Assembly: GCF_000621545.1 (NCBI RefSeq)
Contig: NZ_JHYA01000004.1
Coordinates: 1 to 64,000, forward strand
DNA length: 64,000 nucleotides
Reading direction: 5' to 3'
From: Anaerovibrio lipolyticus LB2005
GTDB lineage: Bacteria; Bacillota; Negativicutes; Selenomonadales; Selenomonadaceae
Positions 33,571-41,528 of this stretch are shown in pieces; the stretch's first letter is position 1, and every line of letters starts with the position of its first letter. The translations under genes were made by a program, and so were the position numbers. A model generated the notes under the pieces. It saw nothing but the letters and a program-made list of their open reading frames with translations, did not search any database and had not been told where the DNA came from.

Positions 33571-34321
33571 TATCTATAACCTCCTGTGCAAGGTCCATAT
33601 ATGCCTGTGCTCCCTTGGAAGAAGGGTCATAGGCAAAAATTGGGCAACCATAGGAAGGTGCCTCACTAAGCCTTACGTTTCGTGGAATAGTAGTATTATA
33701 TACTCTGTCACCAATATGATTGCGAACCTCTGCCTCAACCTGCTGTGAAAGGTTGGTACGGGAATCATACATGGTGAGGACAACGCCCTCAATGTAAAGA
33801 TTTACATTAATTTTGGACTTAATCATTTCAATAGTATTGAGAAGCTGGGAAAGTCCCTCCAAAGCATAGAACTCGCACTGCAGTGGAATAAGAACAGAAT
33901 CTGCCGCAGCTAAGGAATTAAGAGTCAAAAAGCCAAGGGATGGTGGACAATCAATAATTATATAATCATAGTTATCCTTCACCTTGCTAATTGCCTTTTG
34001 TAGTCTATACTCTCTGTCCTCCAGAGAAGCCAGCTCAATTTCTGCACCAGCCAGACCAATCTGGGATGGAGCAATATCTATCTTGTATTCAGTCGGTAAT
34101 ATAATATCGGAAATTTCCCATTCATCGATTATAATATCGTATATACTGAGCTCCAGCTCCTGCTTGTTGATGCCAAAGCCACTTGTTGCGTTTCCCTGAG
34201 GATCACAGTCCACCAGCAATACCTTTTTTCCCTTTTCTGCCAAAGCAGCACTTAGGCTGACGGAGGTTGTGGTCTTGCCTACGCCGCCTTTCTGATTTGC
34301 AACAGCAATTACCTTGCCCAT
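33563..34321 (-). CDS. parA: Chromosome-partitioning ATPase ParA (Soj)
   Basis: This Walker-type ATPase drives origin segregation with ParB and also influences DnaA in relatives. The deviant Walker A motif is KGGVGKTTTS at residues 11-20, and Walker B is YIIIDCPPSLG. The length is 252 aa, the short chromosomal Soj type without an N-terminal DNA-binding domain. It is the first gene of the parA-parB-DUF4446 operon. Confidence 0.97.
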   Translation of the reverse strand: MGKVIAVANQKGGVGKTTTSVSLSAALAEKGKKVLLVDCDPQGNATSGFGINKQELELSIYDIIIDEWEISDIILPTEYKIDIAPSQIGLAGAEIELASLEDREYRLQKAISKVKDNYDYIIIDCPPSLGFLTLNSLAAADSVLIPLQCEFYALEGLSQLLNTIEMIKSKINVNLYIEGVVLTMYDSRTNLSQQVEAEVRNHIGDRVYNTTIPRNVRLSEAPSYGCPIFAYDPSSKGAQAYMDLAQEVIDNG

Positions 34322-34459
34322 TTAGTCACCGACCTTACTATACATAGTTGAATTTTTCGTACTTATACATTGTACCATTAATAGGAATTTTTTTCGATAT
34401 GAAAAGTAATTGTTTTTTATTTTTCTTCATGGCAAAATAGAGTGAGATTATTTACAAAA

Positions 34460-34475
34460 TGTTTCACGTGAAACA
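34460..34475. other. parS site 1
   Basis: TGTTTCACGTGAAACA is the exact 16-bp ParB-binding palindrome. It lies in the 175-bp gap between the divergent parA and methionine synthase activation genes. Confidence 0.95.
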
Positions 34476-34496
34476 ATTTGAATACGAGGTAATACT

Positions 34497-35165
34497 ATGG
34501 CAATCTTCAACTCGCCTTTTTTTGAAATAGACAAATCAGAAACAAAAAGATATGCCGGTCTCAGACAATCAGAATTCGATGAGAAAATAATTGAAGAAGC
34601 CTGTGAACTGGCGCGGTTAATTATTCACCCCACTGGTAACTGGGAAATATACGATTATGATGATACGTCCCAAACCATCGCTTCCACTCCCCCATTTCAT
34701 ATTCAGGGGGAATCCATCAAGAAGCATCTCATGGGATGTGATAAGGTGGTGCTGTTATCCGCAACTGTGGGGCAGGAAATTGAGGACAAAATAACTTCTT
34801 TATTTAAGGAAGGAAAGTATGCCCTGTCACTAATTCTTGATGCAGCAGCTACATCAGCAGTGGAACAAAATGCTGATTTAATGGAGAAGGCTATCTTTGA
34901 GAAAGTATCCCGTCAGGGATATAAAATGAAATGGCGTTTTAGTCCCGGCTATGGAGACTGGCCAATAGAGCAGCAGCCTGAAATGATACGTACATCAAAG
35001 GCTGATATAATAGGAGTCCACCTCACTGAATCCATGATGCTGGAGCCAAGAAAATCCATAACTGCAATTATAGGGCTATATATAATAGAAGGAAACTGTA
35101 CAAATGAAGCAGAAAAACACAATTGTGCAGCCTGTGATAAAACCAACTGTTTAGCTAGGAAATAG
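34497..35165 (+). CDS. Methionine synthase reactivation-domain protein
   Basis: This 222-aa protein corresponds to the stand-alone version of the MetH activation domain, which binds SAM and restores oxidised cobalamin. The family patterns are SATVGQEIEDKI, FSPGYGDWPIEQQPEM and the Cys-rich tail CAACDKTNCLAR. The adjacent metH lacks this domain, so the two form a split enzyme. GAGGT precedes the ATG. Confidence 0.9.
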   Translation: MAIFNSPFFEIDKSETKRYAGLRQSEFDEKIIEEACELARLIIHPTGNWEIYDYDDTSQTIASTPPFHIQGESIKKHLMGCDKVVLLSATVGQEIEDKITSLFKEGKYALSLILDAAATSAVEQNADLMEKAIFEKVSRQGYKMKWRFSPGYGDWPIEQQPEMIRTSKADIIGVHLTESMMLEPRKSITAIIGLYIIEGNCTNEAEKHNCAACDKTNCLARK

Positions 35166-35187
35166 CTTGCGTGTGAAGCTGGAAACC

Positions 35188-35207
35188 TATATACTGTCTA
35201 GTATATA
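35188..35207. other. Stem-loop between the activation gene and metH
   Basis: A perfect 8-bp inverted repeat TATATACT/AGTATATA encloses a 4-nt loop. There is no T tract, so termination is doubtful. Confidence 0.4.
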
Positions 35208-35309
35208 CCTATTATGTAGCTAATATTGATAATTGTTATGTCATGAATGGAACACCCACATGACAGGAACCTAACTAATACATTTACACATAATATAAGG
35301 AATGATTTT

Positions 35310-37685
35310 ATGATTCACATATTTGACGGTGCCATGGGCACAATTTTACAGCAAAAGGGACTTCTGGCTCCAGGCTATTGCCCCGAGCTTCTGAATGTAG
35401 ATAGGCCGGAGGAAATTACTGCTGTTCATCAACAGTATATTGATGCCGGATCCACTATAATAGAAACAAATACCTTTGGTGCCTCACCATTAAAGCTGGC
35501 TCATTATGATCTCAGTGAACGGGCCAGAGAAATTAATATAGCTGCTGTTAAAGCTGCCAGAGCAGCAGCAGGCGATAAGGTAAAAATTGCCGGCAGTATG
35601 GGACCAACAGGAAAATTCATAAAGCCATTAGGTGATTTGGATTTCGAGGATGCCTATGAAAACTATAAGGTACAGGCCGCTGCCTTAGCAGAAGGTGGCG
35701 CCGATTATATTCTTATAGAAACCTCCATTGACCTGCAGGAAATGCGTGCAGCTTTACTGGCTGCCAAGGAAGTTACCAAACTTCCAGTTATTTGTCAGCT
35801 TTCCTATAGCGAAGATGGCAGAACTGTTACTGGTACTGACCCACAAACAGCGGCCATTACCTTAGATGCAATGGGGGCAGATATTATTGGTATAAATTGC
35901 TCTCTTGGTCCTGAGCAGCTTGTGCCCATTGTAAAGATCCTTTCAGAAAATACAGAAAAGCCTATTAGTGTACAACCAAATGCGGGACTTCCACAGCTGG
36001 TTAACGGAAAAACCACCTTCCCTATGGGACCTGAGGATTTTGGTAATTGGGCCCCTAAGCTGGTGCAGGCTGGTGCGACCTATATTGGTGGCTGCTGTGG
36101 TACATCCCCGGCTCATATAGCAGCCATAAAGGATGCCCTAAAGGATTTCCCGGAACCAACCTTTAAGCCTCTGCGCCGTCGCCTTATGTTATCCAGCCGC
36201 AGTAAAACTGTAGCTGTTGATAAGGAGCTGCCAACAGTATTAATTGGGGAGCGAATCAATCCCACTGGACGTAAAAAGCTGGCAGCTGAAATCAAGGATG
36301 GGTCCTTCCTTTCCGTAAAGAAGGAAGCAATGGACCAGGTGAAGGCTGGTGCCAAACTTCTTGATGTAAATATGGGAGTTGGCGGTATAGACCAGGCCAA
36401 AGCCATGAAGAAGGCCATAACGGAAATATCCCAGCTCACTGATGCACCATTGGTAATCGACACCAGTGACCCAGAGGTTTTAGAGGCTGGCTTACGGGCT
36501 TATCCCGGCAGAGCATTAATCAACTCTGTCAGCGCTGAAAAAGAAAGACTTCGCACCTTTATCCCATTGGCAATAAAATATGGTGCAGCTATACTCTGTC
36601 TGCCATTAACTGATGATGGTATTCCCAAAACTGCCGAGGAACGCCTCAAGGTTATGGATATTATTATTAGTGAAGCCAAAAAGGCAGGCTTAAAGGACGG
36701 AGATTTTCTTTTGGATGGTCTGGTAATGACTGTGGCTGCTGACCAATATGCCTGTGCCCATGTGCTTAATACCCTTAGACTGTACAGAGAAAAATACGGT
36801 TATCCTGCCACCATGGGATTAAGTAATATTTCCTTTGGTCTGCCTAACAGGCCCCTAATAAACAGCACCTTCTTTGCCATGTGTCTGGCTGCTGGCCTGG
36901 ATGCGCCAATTATGAACCCTTATGATGAGCAGATGCAAAATGCTCTTATGGCCAGCATGGCGCTCTTAGGCAAGGACCCTAATGGCAAGGACTTCAGCAC
37001 CAATGAAAAAAATCTCTCTGTTCCTAAAAAGGCTGCTGTAGCAAAGCAGGAGGATTTAGCTCCCCTGGAGGCTATAAAGCAGGCAGTTATTGAAGGAAAT
37101 GCAGACGCCATGCCAGAGCTTCTTGAAAGAGCATTTGCCGACAATATCGATCCAAATAAGCTTACAGAAAAAGCCCTCACTGCTGCCATGAATGAAATAG
37201 GCGTTGACTTTGGGGCCGGACGAGTATTCCTGCCACAGGTTTTGCTTTCTGCAGAGGCAATGCGCAGTGCATTTAATATCATAAAGGAAAAATACCCTGC
37301 CAAGGAAGGTGAAGGCAAAGGTACAGTAGTCCTGGCCACTGTAAAGGGTGATGTCCATGATCTCGGTAAGAATATTGTTGGTGCTTTGTTGGAAAACAGT
37401 GGCTTCAACCTTATTGACTTAGGCAAGGATGTACCTGCAGAGGAAATTGTGGCTAGTGCCATAAAAAATGACGCTGATATAGTTGGTCTTTGCGCATTAA
37501 TGACCACCACCATGACGGAAATTGATGAAGTAATTCGCCAGTTAAAGGAAAGTGGAAATACTTCAAAGGTTATTGTTGGTGGTGCTGCACTGACCCAGGA
37601 TTATGCAGACGAAGCCGGGGCCGACTTCTATGCCCAGGACGCAGTCATCGCGTTAAACATCGCAAATGATATAATTTCTAAGTAA
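35310..37685 (+). CDS. metH: Cobalamin-dependent methionine synthase (without activation domain)
   Basis: It transfers a methyl group from methyl-tetrahydrofolate to homocysteine through cobalamin. Domains in order are as follows. The homocysteine/Zn domain (about 1-290) has ligand cysteines in GINCSLG and GGCCGTSPAH. The pterin domain (about 310-560) has IGERINPTGRKKL. The cobalamin cap and Rossmann domain have GDVHDLGKNIVGALL, with the cobalt-ligating His. The C terminus ends at 791 aa, without the reactivation domain. The start at 35310 is chosen by AAGGAA upstream and family alignment (MIHIFDGAMGT); the longer frame adds 21 unrelated residues. Confidence 0.95.
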   Translation: MIHIFDGAMGTILQQKGLLAPGYCPELLNVDRPEEITAVHQQYIDAGSTIIETNTFGASPLKLAHYDLSERAREINIAAVKAARAAAGDKVKIAGSMGPTGKFIKPLGDLDFEDAYENYKVQAAALAEGGADYILIETSIDLQEMRAALLAAKEVTKLPVICQLSYSEDGRTVTGTDPQTAAITLDAMGADIIGINCSLGPEQLVPIVKILSENTEKPISVQPNAGLPQLVNGKTTFPMGPEDFGNWAPKLVQAGATYIGGCCGTSPAHIAAIKDALKDFPEPTFKPLRRRLMLSSRSKTVAVDKELPTVLIGERINPTGRKKLAAEIKDGSFLSVKKEAMDQVKAGAKLLDVNMGVGGIDQAKAMKKAITEISQLTDAPLVIDTSDPEVLEAGLRAYPGRALINSVSAEKERLRTFIPLAIKYGAAILCLPLTDDGIPKTAEERLKVMDIIISEAKKAGLKDGDFLLDGLVMTVAADQYACAHVLNTLRLYREKYGYPATMGLSNISFGLPNRPLINSTFFAMCLAAGLDAPIMNPYDEQMQNALMASMALLGKDPNGKDFSTNEKNLSVPKKAAVAKQEDLAPLEAIKQAVIEGNADAMPELLERAFADNIDPNKLTEKALTAAMNEIGVDFGAGRVFLPQVLLSAEAMRSAFNIIKEKYPAKEGEGKGTVVLATVKGDVHDLGKNIVGALLENSGFNLIDLGKDVPAEEIVASAIKNDADIVGLCALMTTTMTEIDEVIRQLKESGNTSKVIVGGAALTQDYADEAGADFYAQDAVIALNIANDIISK

Positions 37686-37689
37686 ATTT

Positions 37690-38062
37690 TTAGCGGTGAA
37701 ACTTTTTCGGCTTCATCCCTCCGTCCAAATCATCATGTACTAAGTGTTTAGTCTTCTTCGAAGGCGACACAGTCGCACATACATCGATGTGTATATGTAT
37801 TTAGTACCCATGATGAGCCTACGGCATAAGGACTCCGATCTTGCAGGCGAAAAAATTCCCCCGCAAAATCATAAAGTAACGGGTGGCATTGGATAAGGAC
37901 ATGAAGCATGCTGAGCTCAAAATGACACATCAACTCGTAATCTATTTAAGCCAATATGAAGTGGCGGACGGCCGCGAAGCCCGTCCATACTAATTTAAGT
38001 ATATAAATAAAATTGATGTGGCACTGCGAAGCAAATGAATGGCCTATCCCATGACAGGACCC
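37690..38062. repeat. Structured, degenerate palindromic element after metH
   Basis: This 480-bp gene-free gap holds nested inverted repeats. CATCATG-TACTAA pairs with TTAGTA-(CC)-CATGATG (about 37731-37743 and 37801-37815). Smaller GCGAC/GTCGC and ATACA/TGTAT hairpins lie inside it. A second arm set, TGACACATCAA with TTGATGTGGCA (37923-37933 and about 38013-38023), encloses a GGACGG/CCGTCC hairpin (37975-37986 region). A segment ATGAATGG...ATGACAGGA (38036-38059) resembles one upstream of metH. No open frame is convincing. Confidence 0.45.
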
Positions 38063-38081
38063 GAATAAAATTATATGAAAA

Positions 38082-38097
38082 TGTTTCACGTGAAACA
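38082..38097. other. parS site 2
   Basis: A second exact TGTTTCACGTGAAACA lies 3.6 kb from the first, between metH and the AICAR formyltransferase gene. Confidence 0.95.
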
Positions 38098-38109
38098 ATT
38101 TCATATACA

Positions 38110-38145
38110 CAAATACCCTGCTCATATTGAGCAGGGTATTTTAAT
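38110..38145. terminator. Bidirectional terminator
   Basis: A 13-bp perfect stem (38112-38124 and 38128-38140, arms AATACCCTGCTCA) with a 3-nt loop has T or A tracts on both sides. It lies just past the end of the leftward AICAR formyltransferase gene. Confidence 0.85.
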
Positions 38146-38165
38146 ATAGTATATTGAATTAATAA

Positions 38166-39338
38166 TTAATGATGGAACAGGCGAATATGAGTAAATGCCA
38201 TGGTCATTCCATATTTATCTGCAGTTTCAATTACATTATCATCACGGATAGAACCACCGGCCTGGGCGATGAACTCTACACCACTCTTATGTGCACGCTC
38301 CACATTATCACCAAATGGGAAGAATGCATCAGAACCAAGGGCTACACCACTGATGGTCTTTAAATATGCTTTCTTTTCCTCTCTGGTAAGAGGCTCTGGC
38401 TTTTCAGTGAATACCCGCTTCCAGTCATCGGTTTCCAGCAGGTCTTCCCACTCCTCACCGATATATACATCAATAGCATTATCACGGTCTGGACGACGAA
38501 CCTCATCCTTAAATGGCAGCGCCAAAACCTTTGGATGCTGACGAAGATGCCACACATCAGCCTTGTTACCAGCCAAACGGGTACAGTGCACACGGGACTG
38601 CTGACCGGCACCAATGCCAATGGCCTGTCCGTCCTTGGCATAACAAACAGAATTTGACTGGGTATACTTTAGAGTAATTAATGCAATAAGAAGATCACGC
38701 TTTGCTGCTTCAGTGAAGGATTTTGACTTGGTAGGAATTTCCTTCAGGCATTCCTCGGTAATTTTCACATCATTGCGCTTTTGCTCAAAGGTAATGCCGA
38801 ATACTTCCTTCTGCTCCAGCTCAGCTGGCTTAAAGTTTGTATCCATCTGAAGTACCAGATATGTGCCCTTGCGCTTGGTTTTTAAAATCTCCAGGGCTTC
38901 AGCAGAATAGGATGGTGCAATGATGCCGTCAGAAACCTCTCTTGCCAGAAATGAAGCAGTCTGGGCATCGCATTCATCAGAAAGGGCCACGAAATCACCA
39001 TAGGAAGACATACGATCAGCACCTCTTGCTCTTATATAAGCAGTGGCAATAGGTGAAAGCTCAATACCTTCTACGAAGTAAACCTTTTGAAGAATTTCCG
39101 GTAATGGAGTGGCAACGGCAGCTCCAGCAGGACTAACATGCTTAAAGGATGCGGCTGCTGGAAGACCGGTGGCCTGTTTCAGCTCCTGAACCAACTGCCA
39201 GCTGTTCATGGCATCCAGCAAATTAATATAGCCTGGCTTGCCGTTTAATACTGTAAAAGGAATGTCCCCATTCTTTACAAATACCCGGGCAGGTTTCTGA
39301 TTAGGATTACAACCGTACTTCAATTCTAATTCTTGCAT
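38166..39338 (-). CDS. Stand-alone AICAR formyltransferase (PurH C-terminal domain homologue)
   Basis: This 390-aa protein matches the formyltransferase half of PurH, which converts AICAR to FAICAR with 10-formyl-tetrahydrofolate. Signature parts are LKYGCNPNQKPARV, FKHVSPAGAAVA (the catalytic His region) and the end ADKYGMTMAFTHIRLFHH. The N-terminal IMP cyclohydrolase domain of normal PurH is absent. IMP cyclisation must therefore be provided by another protein if this enzyme serves purine synthesis. AGGAG precedes the ATG. A structured leader of about 220 nt lies upstream. Confidence 0.9.
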   Translation of the reverse strand: MQELELKYGCNPNQKPARVFVKNGDIPFTVLNGKPGYINLLDAMNSWQLVQELKQATGLPAAASFKHVSPAGAAVATPLPEILQKVYFVEGIELSPIATAYIRARGADRMSSYGDFVALSDECDAQTASFLAREVSDGIIAPSYSAEALEILKTKRKGTYLVLQMDTNFKPAELEQKEVFGITFEQKRNDVKITEECLKEIPTKSKSFTEAAKRDLLIALITLKYTQSNSVCYAKDGQAIGIGAGQQSRVHCTRLAGNKADVWHLRQHPKVLALPFKDEVRRPDRDNAIDVYIGEEWEDLLETDDWKRVFTEKPEPLTREEKKAYLKTISGVALGSDAFFPFGDNVERAHKSGVEFIAQAGGSIRDDNVIETADKYGMTMAFTHIRLFHH

Positions 39339-39360
39339 CTTTTTACTCCTTTATTTAATT

Positions 39361-39558
39361 TATCAACTGCGCTATAATAATTCCAAGGACGTTTCAACTA
39401 CGTCATTATAACGCCATTGTTCAAATTTTTCTTCTTCAGAAGAAAAATCTTCCAATTAGCGTTTCAACGAGCTGGTAGATATGCTCGCCAGCTGTTGTAG
39501 TTTTTTTCCCTCCACCTAAAGAGGAAGGGAACATATTAAAGCTCGTTATTACAGCCAC
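39361..39558 (-). promoter_or_regulatory. Structured leader of the AICAR formyltransferase gene with a repeated motif
   Basis: As minus-strand RNA the leader contains a TTCCCT/AGGGAA hairpin (about 39507-39532) and a long-range AACGAGCT/AGCTCGTT pairing. It also has an ATTTTTCTTC hairpin (39425-39450). Two copies of GTTGAAACG-N3/4-TTGGAA lie at 39450-39468 and 39381-39398. The second copy sits inside a 10-bp stem (GCGTTATAAT with ATTATTATAGCGC) that holds a GACGT/ACGTC hairpin. I tested it by eye for the ZTP and purine riboswitch cores and found neither. Confidence 0.5.
39406..39425. repeat. 20-bp dispersed repeat, copy 2
   Basis: This is identical to 29970-29989 (TTATAACGCCATTGTTCAAA). Here it lies inside the structured leader, between its two hairpin regions. 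Confidence 0.6.
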
Positions 39559-39564
39559 GAATTT

Positions 39565-39593
39565 ACTGTAACATCAGTATGTTTTTTTGTCAA
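39565..39593 (-). promoter_or_regulatory. Promoter of the AICAR formyltransferase gene
   Basis: TTGACA (39588-39593) and TACAGT (39565-39570) are spaced by 17 nt on the minus strand. Confidence 0.65.
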
Positions 39594-39608
39594 TTCATTA
39601 GTGTGGGA

Positions 39609-39636
39609 TTAACTAGTGATAAGTGATACTTAAAAT
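39609..39636 (+). promoter_or_regulatory. Putative pfkA promoter
   Basis: TTAACT (39609-39614) lies 16 nt before TAAAAT (39631-39636), giving a very short leader to pfkA. Confidence 0.45.
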
Positions 39637-39656
39637 ATTTACAGGGGGTATAGAAT

Positions 39657-40619
39657 ATGTTAAAAAGCATTGGCGTTTTAACCAGCGGTGGCGACAGTCC
39701 TGGAATGAATGCAGCACTCCGTGCAGTTGTCCGTACTGCTCTCTTTGAAGGGGTAAAGGTTTGGGGTATTTACAATGGCTACCGTGGTCTTTTGGATGAA
39801 GAAATGGAAGAAATGACCTCCCGCAGCGTAAGTGATATTATTCAGCGTGGTGGAACAATTCTTGGTACAGCCCGCTGCAAGCGCTTTATGACTGAAGAGG
39901 GCCGTATGCAGGCCTATGAAAACATGAAAAAACGCGGTATTGAAGGTCTTGTCATTATCGGTGGTGACGGCAGTCTCCGTGGTGCTACCCAGCTCAGCCT
40001 GGAAACCGGAGTTCCTATTGTGGGACTTCCTGGAACTATTGATAACGATGTATGGGGCACCGATTATACCATTGGTTGCGATACAGCGGCCAATACCATT
40101 ATTGATGCCATTAACAAGCTCCGTGATACTGCTTCCTCACATAACCGCATTGCGGTAGTTGAGGTAATGGGACGCCACTGTGGCTGGCTGGCCATGCTGG
40201 CCGGTATTGCCGGTGGTGCAGAGTTTATTCTTGTCCCTGAGGAAGAGTATAATCTTGATGACATCTGTAACGGTATAATAAAATCCTACGAACAGGGCAG
40301 AAGGTATTCCCTTATCGTCGTTGCTGAGGGTGTGGGCAGCTCCCTTGATATTGGCAAATACATTGAAGAAAAGACAAATATGGATGTGCGTGTATCCGTA
40401 CTTGGTCACATTCAGCGTGGTGGTTCCCCTTCTGTGCGTGACCGCGTAAAGGCAAGTCAGCTTGGAGAAAAGGCAGCCCTGGCATTAATCGCTGGTCAGT
40501 CCGACGTGGTATTTGGCTTTAATCAGGGTAAGGTTGTAGCAATTGATCTTCACGATGCTATTACCAATAAAAAGCACATGAATGATGAGTTTATGCGTTT
40601 GGCAAAACAACTCAATTAA
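39657..40619 (+). CDS. pfkA: 6-phosphofructokinase (ATP-dependent)
   Basis: It phosphorylates fructose-6-phosphate to fructose-1,6-bisphosphate, the committed step of glycolysis. The length is 320 aa, as for bacterial PfkA. Motifs are TSGGDSPGMNAALRA (residues 10-24), IGGDGSLRGA (ATP site, with the Gly typical of ATP-dependent enzymes), LPGTIDNDVWGTDYT (catalytic Asp) and HIQRGGSPSVRDR. A GGGGG ribosome binding site precedes the ATG. It is a single-gene unit with its own terminator. Confidence 0.98.
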   Translation: MLKSIGVLTSGGDSPGMNAALRAVVRTALFEGVKVWGIYNGYRGLLDEEMEEMTSRSVSDIIQRGGTILGTARCKRFMTEEGRMQAYENMKKRGIEGLVIIGGDGSLRGATQLSLETGVPIVGLPGTIDNDVWGTDYTIGCDTAANTIIDAINKLRDTASSHNRIAVVEVMGRHCGWLAMLAGIAGGAEFILVPEEEYNLDDICNGIIKSYEQGRRYSLIVVAEGVGSSLDIGKYIEEKTNMDVRVSVLGHIQRGGSPSVRDRVKASQLGEKAALALIAGQSDVVFGFNQGKVVAIDLHDAITNKKHMNDEFMRLAKQLN

Positions 40620-40659
40620 TCATGTAATTACTGACGTATAAATTGGTTTTTAGTGACAA

Positions 40660-40844
40660 TTATTCACAAGTTAATAACAGCTTACTATTAAATTAAAAAT
40701 CCTGTAGACCCTTGTAATATCAAGGTTCTACAGGATTTTTTGTTTCCCTGTGGTAGACTTTTTAATAAGTTATCCACAATTTTATTCACATATTCACAAA
40801 TATGTTCGATTTTTTTGTGGACAATTCAATATTTCTGTGAATAA
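40660..40844. other. DnaA-box-rich region between pfkA and the next gene
   Basis: Boxes are TTATTCACA (40660-40668), TTATCCACA (40770-40778), TTATTCACA (40782-40790), ATATTCACA (40790-40798), TGTGGACAA (40816-40824) and TGTGAATAA (40836-40844). One matches exactly and the rest differ at one or two positions. The pfkA terminator lies among them. Confidence 0.6.
40695..40741 (+). terminator. Intrinsic terminator of pfkA
   Basis: The arms at 40695-40714 and 40721-40740 pair nearly perfectly (AAAAATCCTGTAGA and CCTTG) around a 6-nt loop. TTTTTTG follows. Confidence 0.9.
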
Positions 40845-41453
40845 TTAAATCTTGCCCATCTTTATAACTTCCTTCAATACCCTTACACTGAAGAGACCGT
40901 CAATAATTTCATCAATAGTCTTCCATGTGTTATCCTCATTGGACTTACCATATTTATCAACAACTGCATGATATACGGTATCCTCCACGCTTTCAGGAAT
41001 CAAAGGCTCCCAATGCTTGTGATCGTATTTCCTCTGCTTTATATTGTTCTGAGGTCTGCCCCCTTCAACCTCTATCTCACACAGAAATTGAATTTTCTTG
41101 TTCTGGGGATCCACCAGATAATGCTCCAGGAAATATCTGGAATCATCCGCCTCAGGACTATACATTTCATAGGTTGCGTATTCATAAGGCACCATCTTAA
41201 CCCAGGCTTCAATAACGTATTTATCCATGGTATATGGTCTTCGTACCCATCCGGAATCCTTTTTGTCTAAATAATAAACATAGGACTCATCCTCGGCAAA
41301 CCTTATAAATCTGCTTGGTGCCTTTTCAGCAGTATCCTCAGAAGAGCTGTCTGAGCTACCAGGTGGCTGTTGAACGCCATCGGCACTTACAATACTAAAG
41401 CTGCATAATATGGATAAAACAGTAAAAAGCAGTATGATACTTTTCTTCACCAT
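40845..41453 (-). CDS. Hypothetical secreted protein
   Basis: This 202-aa protein has a clear signal peptide (KKSIILLFTVLSILCSFSIVSADG, cleavage after SADA-like Ala near residue 24). A Ser/Asp-rich linker and a domain with RFIRFAEDESYVYYLDKKD and KYVIEAWVKMVPYE follow. The latter reads like the envelope domain often seen in Negativicutes that reports on a numerical field of each gene. I cannot name a function. The start at 41453 is chosen because AGGATG lies 5 nt upstream and the signal peptide then begins properly. It lies after rsmG on the same strand. Confidence 0.75.
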   Translation of the reverse strand: MVKKSIILLFTVLSILCSFSIVSADGVQQPPGSSDSSSEDTAEKAPSRFIRFAEDESYVYYLDKKDSGWVRRPYTMDKYVIEAWVKMVPYEYATYEMYSPEADDSRYFLEHYLVDPQNKKIQFLCEIEVEGGRPQNNIKQRKYDHKHWEPLIPESVEDTVYHAVVDKYGKSNEDNTWKTIDEIIDGLFSVRVLKEVIKMGKI

Positions 41454-41528
41454 AATCACATCCTGTCTGTGTAATCTATATAACATATCATATAACACTT
41501 CTATAAAAAATCCAATAATCCTTTAGAA

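Noticed and set aside
39361-39600. ZTP (pfl) or purine riboswitch upstream of the AICAR formyltransferase gene
   Set aside because: The conserved ZTP elements (CCGGGGAG-like and CCGCCUGGGC-like segments) and the purine aptamer core are not present, although the leader is structured.
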